From positions 8,000,001 to 8,060,000 of the forward strand of contig NC_079886.1 of assembly GCF_029227915.1 (NCBI RefSeq): a stretch of 60,000 nucleotides of DNA. Direction: 5' to 3'. Below the pieces are notes generated by a model that was not told the DNA's origin, searched no databases, and saw only the letters and a program-made list of their open reading frames with translations. Below are positions 45,001 through 52,836 of this stretch, in pieces. This stretch comes from Hydractinia symbiolongicarpus (lineage: Eukaryota; Cnidaria; Hydrozoa; Anthoathecata; Hydractiniidae). A program made the position numbers and the translations under genes. Positions within the stretch are counted from its first letter, which is position 1; each line of letters begins with the position of its first letter.

Positions 45001-45123
45001 CAAAAACAAACATACAAATAAACAAACAAACGGACAAAAAGACTTACGAAAACCATCAAACTTCCTGATTACAGTTTCAATGAAGGTATTCTGAGGAGCC
45101 AAATGTCCTCTCCGAATAGGCAT
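26634..45123 (-). CDS. erg: Erg-type (KCNH) voltage-gated potassium channel, whole gene (10 coding exons)
   Basis: Coding exons, in transcript order: 45123-45048, 43679-43446, 39150-39022, 38810-38287, 30408-29950, 29721-29325, 28900-28701, 28277-28025, 27585-27380, 27011-26634. Every junction has GT..AG and a compatible phase; the sum is 2856 bp, 951 residues plus TAG. Seen: PAS cap [17 protein letters not shown] domain (26-103), basic/Ser linker (147-320), S1-S3 (322-474), S4 with [16 protein letters not shown] (481-496), filter SVGFGN (582-587), S6 (about 598-620), C-linker and CNBHD (about 660-826), coiled coil near the C terminus. S4 and filter match human ERG channels, and the length is close to erg2. 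Family role: plasma-membrane tetramer conducting rapidly inactivating, repolarising K+ current (IKr type). Odd points: His610 where hERG has Tyr652, F-D-L intrinsic ligand, repeat-filled introns. The family assignment is very secure; which vertebrate paralogue is closest cannot be decided. Confidence 0.96.
27380..27585 (-). CDS. erg: erg exon 9: CNBHD second half and intrinsic ligand
   Basis: Residues 758-826. Starts GKGDSFGE (hERG GKNDIFGE) and contains [12 protein letters not shown] (h[15 protein letters not shown]), then [20 protein letters not shown]. The intrinsic-ligand tripeptide is F820-D821-L822 where hERG has F-N-L. Acceptor TGATCAG at 27586-27592, donor GAG|GTAAGT at 27380/27379. 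Confidence 0.96.
28025..28277 (-). CDS. erg: erg exon 8: cyclic-nucleotide-binding-homology domain, first half
   Basis: Residues 674-757. [20 protein letters not shown] matches h[23 protein letters not shown]; then the beta roll with [13 protein letters not shown] and IAILG. As in all KCNH channels the roll is a homology domain and not expected to bind cyclic nucleotide. Acceptor GTTTTAG at 28278-28284, donor TTAG|GTGTG at 28025/28024. Confidence 0.96.
28358..28450 (-). repeat. Dispersed repeat fragment shared with 54773-54840
   Basis: TTTAGAAAGGGATATATGCTATGACAATAAAACGTGGC here and TTTAGAAAAGGACAAATGCTATGACTATGAAACTTGGC at 54774 align over about 60 bp on the same strand. Inside erg intron 7. 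Confidence 0.5.
28701..28900 (-). CDS. erg: erg exon 7: rest of S6 and C-linker
   Basis: Residues 607-673. Reads [20 protein letters not shown], equivalent to h[23 protein letters not shown], then [20 protein letters not shown] and YTNGIDMNE of the C-linker. His610 replaces the hERG Tyr652 drug-site residue, while Phe614 (hERG Phe656) is kept. Acceptor ATCTGTAG at 28901-28908, donor GAG|GTATGT at 28701/28700. Confidence 0.96.
29325..29721 (-). CDS. erg: erg exon 6: S4, S5, pore helix, selectivity filter, start of S6
   Basis: Residues 475-606 plus one base. S4 is [20 protein letters not shown], the same as hERG; S5 contains [13 protein letters not shown]; the S5-pore turret is [13 protein letters not shown] onward; the pore loop is [15 protein letters not shown]. 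The Ser residues matching hERG S620, S624 and S631 are all present (578, 582, 589), so the C-type inactivation machinery looks intact. Acceptor TTTTAG at 29722-29727, donor G|GTAAGAG at 29325/29324. Confidence 0.97.
29950..30408 (-). CDS. erg: erg exon 5: S1 to S3
   Basis: Residues 322-474, phase 0 at both ends. Starts [13 protein letters not shown] (hERG VLSLGADVLPEYK), then S1 ([20 protein letters not shown]), S2 ([20 protein letters not shown], with the conserved acidic residues) and S3 ([16 protein letters not shown]). Acceptor TTTTAG at 30409-30414, donor CAA|GTAAGG at 29950/29949. The preceding intron is the largest of the gene, 7.9 kb. Confidence 0.97.
31366..31640 (+). repeat. Degenerate tandem repeat of CTGTCGATTTTCGAGATTTA
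   Basis: Six to eight imperfect copies of a core like CTGTTGATTTTTGAGATTTA, each followed by CAAGAA or similar, at a spacing of about 30-65 bp. Strongly diverged, so probably old. Confidence 0.55.
32262..32333 (+). repeat. (AAC)n microsatellite
   Basis: Interrupted (CAA)n with AATAAAACC interruptions, in erg intron 4. Confidence 0.85.
35438..35600 (+). repeat. (AAAC)n/(AAAAC)n microsatellite
   Basis: Runs of AAAC changing to AAAAC and back, in erg intron 4. On the transcript it reads (GTTT)n. Confidence 0.9.
36323..36638. mobile_element. Tc1/mariner- or pogo-like MITE with TA duplication
   Basis: The body is 36325-36636 (312 bp). The left end CAGTTAACTCCCGGTAACTC and the reverse complement of the right end CAGTTAGCTCTCGGTGACTC match at 17 of 20 positions, and similarity continues into AAC. 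TA dinucleotides flank both ends. CAGTT..CTC.CGGTAACTC ends and TA targets are typical of pogo/Tigger-like elements. No transposase; erg intron 4. Confidence 0.75.
37478..37605 (+). repeat. (AAAC)n microsatellite
   Basis: About 25 units with a few AAAT variants, in erg intron 4. Confidence 0.9.
38287..38810 (-). CDS. erg: erg exon 4: cytoplasmic N-linker
   Basis: Residues 147-321. Begins [19 protein letters not shown], a basic stretch at the start of the poorly conserved PAS-to-S1 linker, then a Ser/Asn/Pro-rich segment with several possible phosphorylation sites, and ends TTQKVAQ, equivalent to hERG TEKVTQ just before S1. Acceptor TTTTCAG at 38811-38817, donor CAG|GTATGA at 38287/38286, phase 0 out. 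Linker length is intermediate between invertebrate and mammalian erg channels. Confidence 0.93.
38970..39016 (+). repeat. (AAAC)/(AAAT) run next to erg exon 3 donor
   Basis: About eleven tetranucleotide units in intron 3, ending about 6 bp from the exon 3 donor. Transcript strand (GTTT)n(ATTT)n. Confidence 0.85.
39022..39150 (-). CDS. erg: erg exon 3: end of PAS domain
   Basis: Residues 104-146. Reads [20 protein letters not shown], matching hERG VPVKNEDGAVIMFILNFE, followed by an acidic tail. Acceptor ACAATAG at 39151-39157, donor G|GTGAAT at 39022/39021. A short run of GTTT/ATTT repeats starts immediately inside the 211 bp intron that follows. Confidence 0.94.
40008..40280. repeat. Repeat built from GGCGTTTAGTTAA-type words
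   Basis: The words GGCGCTTAGTTAAGG, GGCGTTTAGTTAAG, GGGGCGTTTATTTTAA and, in reverse, AATAAACGCCCTCTTTAAG recur direct and inverted. Reminiscent of a MITE-like dispersed repeat, but no terminal repeat pair could be fixed. Confidence 0.5.
41430..41475 (+). other. Purine tract with G runs (G-quadruplex capable)
   Basis: About 45 bp almost entirely A and G with runs GGGGGGGG and GGGGGG and shorter GG/GGG groups. On the erg transcript it is a pyrimidine tract in intron 2. Confidence 0.6.
43446..43679 (-). CDS. erg: erg exon 2: PAS (eag) domain
   Basis: Residues 26-103. Acceptor TTTTAG at 43680-43685, donor GATG|GTAGG at 43446/43445. The translation contains [20 protein letters not shown] and ETYYYRKDG, the PAS fold signature of KCNH channels (hERG has VIYCNDGFCELCGY and YRKDG). 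234 bp with phase 1 in and phase 1 out, as expected for this gene family. The domain interacts with the CNBHD to set deactivation rate. Confidence 0.95.
43930..45040 (+). repeat. 61 bp minisatellite with 241 bp higher-order duplication, fills erg intron 1
   Basis: About 18 copies of a 60-62 bp unit marked by CATGCAACCAAGAAGACAGC and AACAAACATACAAATAAAAC. The block 44558-44798 is repeated almost exactly at 44799-45039, showing recent block duplication; a 122-123 bp dimer is visible at 44199-44400. The minus strand lacks stop codons over long distances and so yields spurious Cys/Phe-rich open frames up to 386 codons, one of them beginning at the erg ATG. Confidence 0.93.
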
Positions 45124-45165
45124 TCCAATTTATTATAGATTCCTTTGTATTTATTACAACTTATA
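45048..45165 (-). CDS. erg: erg exon 1: 5' UTR and PAS cap (coding 45123-45048)
   Basis: The ATG at 45123 opens [14 protein letters not shown], nearly identical to the N-terminal cap of human ERG channels, which folds onto the CNBHD and slows deactivation. Coding part is 25 codons plus one base, ending C|GTAAGTC at 45048/45047. A good 3' splice signal (TTTTATTTTATAG) lies at 45166-45178, leaving about 42 nt of 5' UTR; it could accept either a cis-spliced 5' UTR exon or a spliced leader. The donor is followed within a few bases by the GTTT-rich array that fills intron 1. Confidence 0.92.
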
Positions 45166-48100
45166 CTATAAAATAAAACACGATAAATAAAAATTGAGTC
45201 ATGTTGAGTCTCCACCACTTCACATGCATTTCAAAAATATGAAAAGCGCGAAAAGAAAAATATTTTACACTAAAATTGGATTTTAGGAAAGTATAAATAT
45301 AAGATACGGAAGCCATGTTTAAGCTGTTTTCACAACAAGAACATCTAAACCAGATTAAGTAAAAAAACATACGAATTTTCAAACTTTCCAACAATATTAT
45401 GGGAACTTCTGGTTGAAGATAAAACCAGATAACTACGCTCAAATTAAAAAACAAATAAAGAAACAGAGAAAAGATAGAAAGAAAAACAACCATAATGTTA
45501 TGTATATATAAAATAAAAAAGTCATAAAGAAAACCTTTTATGTTTTGCTAGAAGATATTATCCCCCAAACAACAGCAAACCAAATACAAAGAACCTCAAG
45601 CCAAACTTGTCTGCTAATTTTACAGCTGATAAGAAGTAAACTTCACAATACAACAAGATATATATTCATTGACAATTTCTATCAACAAAAGCTGAACTGT
45701 AGCTTAGAGGAGATTTTAAACAATTCTCTTTGATCCGAAAAAAAAGGATCAGAAATCTGATAGCATAAATATTAATCTGAACGTACTATAAAAGGATAAA
45801 AATCCTTCTTTAAAATTCTTTTTATGCAAAAGTTATATATTCTTGACTGTTTATCTTTTAAAAACAACTAGCTCATGTCCCCTCTTCTTTTTCATATAGA
45901 GCAAAAGCTTCCTACAGAAAAATCTTAAGATCGTCTTGACCAGCCGTAACAAAACCTCCTTGCATTATACATTGTGTATATTTAACAGAGTCCTGGATTC
46001 TTCTGGGAGAAGATATTTGAGCAGATGTAAATATAAAACAGTCAAGTGTTTGACAGGTTAAAGAAAAAAAAGACATGTCAATTATTGTCAACCAATTTAT
46101 GTGTCACAACAAAAGCAATTAAAATATATGCCAACACAATAGTCACTAAGTTTGTTTACTCATAGGGGCTGTAAATTGATATCTACTTGTCACCATGTAT
46201 CAATTAAAAATGACAACGAATGAACTATAATCAACATGCTATAACAAGCTGTTCTGTGACCGAAGCTACTTTCACCTCCCCTATTTCTTTTAGTTTTGGA
46301 TTTCTGTTGTTTGTGTGTCCTATAGCCATTACATGATCGTGTCTAGTTTAAGCTTATTCTTATAGCCCCATTGTTCAGTACATTCATAGTATACTATATT
46401 TAAGAATATAAATATATAAATAAATGAATTATATTAAAATAATTTTTTTATATTATGATTATGTGTCACGAATGTTAAAACATTGGGATGACCTGAAATA
46501 GAAACTTTTTCTTGTTGACTTATTATTTTTTTATGGATTTTATTTTTAGAATTTTACTGATGCAGGACTACGTAAAATTTGATTTGCTGTATCAGCGTTT
46601 TTTTAGTACTTATTAATAATCTCCGGACTTATAGAGTATACGAGTCTAATTTGCTGGAAGAGAGAGGGGAAAGACTGAAATGAAGCTGTACCGTATATGA
46701 GGATGTGGAAAAGAATATATTCAGAAATTAAAACTTATTCACATATAATAAAAAAGGAGACAATATATTTTTATTCTTTGTCTTTCTGCTAAGCTTTCTC
46801 TTCAAAGCTAAAATACACGATCATTTTTTCAATGATTATTTAAAAAATGATCATGTAAACAGACAAAAAATAAAGAAAAGTACCTGTCAAATTTACTGAC
46901 CGTTAAACTTTCATTTTCTAGTGGACATAGCAAAGCATTGGGGACTGGGATACACAATTATCTTAACTAATCGTTTAAAAGATGATTTTTTTCGTCATTT
47001 TTTAAACACGACAAAACGTCGCTACCTATGCGCACACGTAGACCAGGTAAAAGATGTGTGAAATTCGCTAGTAGCATTCATTAGCCCTCACAACGAAATA
47101 ATTCACGTCACCGCCCACGGTCGCGAAATTTGAAAAAAATAGGGTGTTTGGTCACACGAAAACATGTGACCAAACACCTTACTTAGTACAAAATTTGTTT
47201 TGGAACAACCTCTGTTAGCAACGTGTGGACATTTTATCTTAACGTAAAGCCTTTTAATTTACTCTCATAAGTTGTTGTCTATACATTATGGCGTTTAGTA
47301 ATCCGTGAATCAAGACAATTGTAATTTTTCATTAGAGCTTCATTTTACATGAAATCCCTATTGTCACTGGCCTTTCGTTTCTTTTTGTATCTTAAAATGT
47401 CCTATTTGAAGTAAAAAAAATTCACAGTAAAATGTTGTGAAAACAAAAAGTGACCACGGGTTCACAACATTATTATTAATATAATACTTAATGACTCTTT
47501 GCACTTAAATAAAAAAGATACAATTTCATAAATATTAAAAGCAAAGTATTATGATTTTGAAAAAAATTATTTTATATGTAACATTTTTAACATTTTGAAG
47601 TTATTATTGCGCTACTGTTTTTATACCTTTTGTTCTTATCAAAAACATGGCCACGTATGACTCACACATAATGATGCACATTACATAATGTATTTTGAAC
47701 TTCTTTAATATTTAGAAAGTGAAAAACTAGAAGTGTTACCTTAAATATGTGAAGCAAAAGTTAGCAAATGTTGGTAAAACTTCAAACTATGTTGGATATT
47801 TAATTTTAAAAGTTGTTTTGTAAACAATAAACAGTCCTTTCTTCTGCACACACAAGGTAATACCACAACAGAGACACAATATCGTAAACTTTTGCTATGA
47901 AAATCACAACTTATGTTCAGTAAAATGTTGTAAAGTAACCTAAATGTAGTATGATATTAAATAAAGGATTTGGCAATAATTAAATAAGTCGAAGGAATTT
48001 AACAATAATGAATCGACAATAGGGAAATCCACTACTCCACTATGCTATACATTGTTGTGATATCTGTGTGAAAAGTCGTGCAACTTGTGCACATTCCATC

Positions 48101-49140
48101 ACACGAAAAATGTTTTTCTTCTATAGTGTTGTACAATATTTACTTGCAACATATTTACTTTTACCTTACACCCAACTAAACCAGTCTTAACATCAATTAA
48201 AATGTGTTGGATTTTAAGTTATGACAAAAAATTATATAAGTAGAAGAAAGAATGCTTAGTCAAAAAATATAAATCCGAAAAATCTTATTAAGAAAAAGTG
48301 CAAAATGGTTCGAGACAAACGTAACAGAAGGCGAACTGTTAAAAAAAGAAAGTAACATGAAGCAATCTTTTAGAAAAGGGAAAAAAATTTAATCACTCCA
48401 TTGTTCCCATTTAGGTCTGAAAAAGTTAATTATATAAGTTAATTACTAGACCGGTTGATCCTCTGAAGCCAAAGATAAATTGGATCATTGCCTGTCAATA
48501 ACAGCTGTAGCTGTTGAAACGTAGCCTAGAATAAACTCGCTTGTTCATGACATGATAATGTCTATATTATTCAATAACAATGACTGAACAAACAAGGTAT
48601 AATATTTTTAAACTTCGTACATGTTCATTACGAACTAACAACTGACAAATGTATTTACACGATTATACATCCTCTTCTATGAAATTTCCTTTTTCTCTTT
48701 ATTTACATCCATACCGTACTTCAGTCATTAACGCCATCCTCTCGAATAAAGGTGAATGAAACAACAATAGAAAAGTAAAAAATATATCCCTACAGCAAAC
48801 CAACTTATTTTGTAGCAAATAAGAGCCAGCCCACAACACAATTACCACTTCATTAAATTAGTTTTATAATATAGTGTAAAGCAGTGTTTTTTTTTGTAAA
48901 AATCTTTCGACAGATGCTATGGAATTTTACCAACCTTTATGCTAACAATTTCTAGATTTATTCTCAACTAAATGCCTTTGCATATAGTTGAATATTTTTA
49001 CTCAAACAACAAGACAGTTATACAAATGAAAAAACGAAAGAGGAAGAATTAAAGGTATATTGCTTAGGGTGTTTTTAATAAAAACATGAAACAATAAAAA
49101 GCTACAAAAATTTAATACTGGTTAATTTAATAATTATTTG
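45166..49140. other. Region upstream of erg exon 1
   Basis: Very AT-rich. May be 5' flank or a 5' UTR intron of erg. Notable are the hairpins at 46810-46857 (ATGATC arms) and 47143-47178. No exon, RNA gene or CpG-like promoter was recognised. Confidence 0.35.
47143..47178. repeat. Perfect 14 bp inverted repeat
   Basis: GGTGTTTGGTCACA (47143-47156) and TGTGACCAAACACC (47165-47178), 8 nt loop. Compact hairpin in otherwise AT-rich DNA. Confidence 0.8.
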
Positions 49141-49144
49141 AAAT

Positions 49145-49410
49145 TGTTTACCCAGGATAGCACTTTTGGTTCCTCTTGGTACTGCTATCAACGAGGATCC
49201 GAAGTGGCTAGCAGTACATTTAAAGCTCCCATTAGAGCTGCGAAAGTCGTGCAAGCACAGTAATCGCTCAACTAGACAACTGTCTTAGATATCAATCCTA
49301 TTCTCATGCTGAACGTTAAGCAGAAAGAATTGAATCGAGTTTGAACTCAAGAACTCAAGACCACCAGCACAGGAAGCAAACGCTTTACCACAAAGCTACG
49401 AGTAGGATAA
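49145..49410 (-). mobile_element. tRNA-derived SINE
   Basis: On the minus strand TAGCTTTGTGG (49398-49388) fits the Pol III A box and GAGTTCAAACTC (49348-49337) fits the B box, at a tRNA-like spacing of about 50 bp. The head (GTAGCTTTGTGGTAAAGCG) reads like a decayed tRNA D-arm. It is followed by a more GC-balanced, non-tRNA body to about 49150. It is not an intact tRNA: no acceptor-stem pairing was found. Confidence 0.6.
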
Positions 49411-52400
49411 TACAACTAAACCAACATAGCAGGTACAAAATACTTTACCAATGTTTACAAATTCAAATCCAATAATAGCATGAAAAGACTTAAAAAAGAT
49501 AAAAGTAAGAACTCTGTTATAAATTTTTTCATTAAAACCTTCCATAGCAACATGCTACCAAATATGTGAACCAACAACACTTGATGAATCAGACCATTAT
49601 AAACTATTACAGATACATCTGGCATCGTAAAAAGATGTACAAAGATTTTGTTATATCTTAGTAACAGCTTTAACAAATCATTTATTCTTTCTGCAACCAG
49701 GAATAGTATCTCAATAAAAGTTAACATCATTAAAATAATTTTGGTTGGATACTTCTTTCCATTTTAATTATATCATCCATCATTCTACTGCAGTAGGATG
49801 AAAACATGTTAGAGCACATAGAAACATTAACATATAAACATATATCTAATTACACCTATAAAAAGTTATAAGATGTAATTATTCAACAGCAAAGAGGGTC
49901 TTTGACATATTCTTTTTTTTAATTTTTGCATTTCTTTCAAGGTTTCCTTTTCTTACCATTATTCGTGGTTTTTAAGCACGCAGACACATAGGTACATTTG
50001 AACGAATTGTAAAGACATGGTAAAATTTTGACGTAAGATAATGAATAAACTACAAGTACGACTAAATAAAGAGATATATCATATTTAGGGGGAAATGTTC
50101 ATAGAAATATTCGTTCTGTCTGCGGTTATTTAAAAGTTTTTTCTAGAAAAACGATGGATATATACTCAAGATGTTTAAGTGTATCTCGTTTAATTCCAAA
50201 GTTTCAAGGTTTGATAGACACCCTGGATTAAATTTTACATGAATTTTATGTACTATTAATGATAGGGGTTAAAAATGCCACCTATTTTTTATTTTGTAGA
50301 TTGTGGAATATAAAGTTTTCTATGAGCCTTCTAATACTCGAGTTTCCCTAAACCATTTACTCCTTGTTGTGGGATATGTTACTTGGCTGAGGATTGCTTT
50401 GTAAAAATTAAAAATAAGAGACGAAAGGAAAGTTTTTACAAAGTCACAATCTTTCAAAAAACAGGGAACAATGACATCTGTTAAGGCATGCAAACAAAAT
50501 ATACTTGCCACAAATTTTAGAACAACAACAACAACAACGACAAATATACTAATGTTGTCATGAAAAAAAAAATTTTCCTACATGTTTCTGCTTTGAAATT
50601 TTAAACATGATAATAATATGTATAAAATTTTGCTTGACTTGCATGATGTTTTATGTAAGCCTTTTTGAACTCAAAGGATTCGCCTAATTAATCAGAGTAC
50701 AGTGGGCTTCTACTGAACTGTTAACGTCACGCCCTGATGAATACTAATTATTGCATTTTATTAGAAGTTTCATGCTTTAAACTAACAAGCATTCAGAGAA
50801 AAAGGTGGAATAGAAATAGGACTAGATAACACACCCCAAAAGAAAAACAAAACAGTGGTGAGAAGACAATGCTATAAGCATATATCAGATAAACTATTAA
50901 CATACATTTAAAAAATATGAGTAGGGAAATAGTGTATGTGAACAATGTTGAAATAACTTTTAGCGTCTATGGCAGTTATAACTCCAATTTGTCAATACAT
51001 GCATGTGTGTTATCTATACTACTACACTGCAAAGATATAAACACTTTTTCGAGTATCGCAGATCCAAAAAAGCTCTTTTTTCTGTTATTTTTCCTTCACG
51101 GAGTCCTGTTCACCAGTAGGTTAAAATTTTTTATAATATATTTCTAACATTTTTAATACTCAATGATATAGATAATAATTATACTTGTTTTCGTTTTTGT
51201 TAAAGAAAAAATACACTACCATACTCTAAGCCACTGTTTTTTTTTTTTAAAAAAATGTTTAGTGAAGTTTAAAAACAGCTCCATTTTTTAAAGAGAATAA
51301 TTAATATTACTGAAGGATTTTACGTGTTTGTACAAGAAATGTAAAAACACGTCAATTGATATACTAATTTTTCTGAAAGTAAAATAAAAACATATTTTAA
51401 AAGAAGCATTCACAATTATTAACTACATTTTACATTCTGACTGTTTTTAAAATTAGAGTTTGCCTGAGTTGAGATATTTTAAGATATTTTAAGGTGATTT
51501 TAGGGTAAATGCAAGGCAATGTTCTTGAATACAAATTTGCTATTTTAACTCTCTTAAAATTCTGGTCCTGAATATCTACTGGAACTGCCTTGTTTAGTAG
51601 ATCACAGCAGGTATGATCAGCCATTTTTTTCAATTATTGTGGACTGGGACAATAATTATATGAGGCATTATAGATTGTTCCTAGAGATTTAGAAACTCTT
51701 TAAGATTAAATCTAACATGTAGAATGGGAGAATCAGAGAAAGAATGGGAGAATTAGAAAAAGAAAGGGAGAGTTAGAGAAAAAATGAAGGAATCAGAGAA
51801 AGAATGGGAGAGTCAGAGAAAGTCCTGTAAATTTGTAAAAGCAATTGGTGATGAAACTTGCCACATGTTTGAGTTTTGAAGAATACCCTTAAGGCACATA
51901 AACCTAAAGTGATTGTGACAATCATAAACATAAATAGAAGCAAGATGTCTAAAAAAGATTATAAAAAATAATCAAAGCTACTACCTAGAATTAACAAAAA
52001 AATTTCTAATTTCCATATGCTGTCCAACAAAGTAAAGTAGGCAAAGTCTTTTTTCAAAAAATATTATTCTTAAGAACAGAAAAATAAAAGAAACAAAACA
52101 TACAACAAATCCAGCAAGTTCATACTTTGTTTTTAACCAATTTCTTTGCTTTATAACCTCACATCTTCTTATCTCTTTTTTACAATCCACAAATAAACAT
52201 TTCCATTGAATATAAAACAGAAATATATCAGGGTTAGTTTACATTTATATATCAGTTGTTGAAGAAATCAAATTCACAAAGGCCTGTATAGAATATTCTT
52301 TTTACACTTATTCTGAACGTTTCTAGTCTTTATCAGTTGGCTTAATACTGTATTTTAAAAATCCTTTTATAATTTTTGACATATGGCCCTTAATAAAAGA

Positions 52401-52775
52401 TAAAATAATAATAAAAACTAAAAATAAAAATGAAATAAAAAGAAAATTTAAAGTTTGCTACTGCACAATGTTAAATTAATGTTATGATTTATAGGCTACG
52501 AAATTCTTTCCAAAACAGGGAGAAAAAAACATTAACACCTTACTCATAAATCTTCTAATCAGTAGATGAAAATGACATTTATTGCAGACGTCATAACTCT
52601 TGTTACGTAAATTTTTATTGTGCAATGTTAATATAAAGTTAAATCTCCTCCAGAAAATTAGTTTCATGCAAAATGACAATGACTGGTAAGATTTTTGTAG
52701 AAGGCGTAGTCAAAGATATTTCCAATATATTTATAATGTCACAATGTTAAAGAGCGTTCTAATAAAATTAATGGC
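49411..52775. other. Intergenic or intronic AT-rich stretch
   Basis: No exon recognised. Contains a short (AAC)n at 50520-50541 and the 20 bp tandem array at 51721-51820. Confidence 0.3.
51721..51820 (+). repeat. Five exact-length 20 bp tandem copies
   Basis: The unit AGAATGGGAGAATCAGAGAA is repeated five times without indels, with one to five substitutions per copy. Purine-only except for T and C at fixed positions. Confidence 0.9.
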
Positions 52776-52836
52776 TAGCAACTAGCTGCCTCTGTATACC
52801 CCCTCTGTATACCCATACAGAGGCAGCTAGTTGCTA
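52776..52836. repeat. 22 bp perfect inverted repeat
   Basis: Arms 52776-52797 and 52815-52836 (TAGCAACTAGCTGCCTCTGT and on) are exact reverse complements around a 17 bp spacer that itself repeats CCTCTGTATACCC, so the left arm end is partly duplicated in the loop. Confidence 0.85.

Noticed and set aside
43930-45040. Regularly spaced repeats suggestive of a CRISPR array
   Set aside because: Eukaryotic context, no unique spacers; unit and 'spacer' are both repeated, a minisatellite.
44201-45068. Plus-strand Lys/Asn/Gln/Thr-rich open frames
   Set aside because: Same minisatellite read on the other strand; no start context, no splice-consistent neighbours, pure repeat composition.
43932-45123. 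Long Cys/Phe/Leu-rich minus-strand open frames (up to 386 codons) looking like a multipass membrane protein
   Set aside because: They are translations of the 61 bp minisatellite in erg intron 1; the unit has no stop codon in reverse. Only the first 25 codons of the longest one are real (erg exon 1).
48449-48472. ACCGGTTGATCCT resembles the start of 18S rRNA
   Set aside because: Only about 12 bp match; the following bases do not continue as rRNA.
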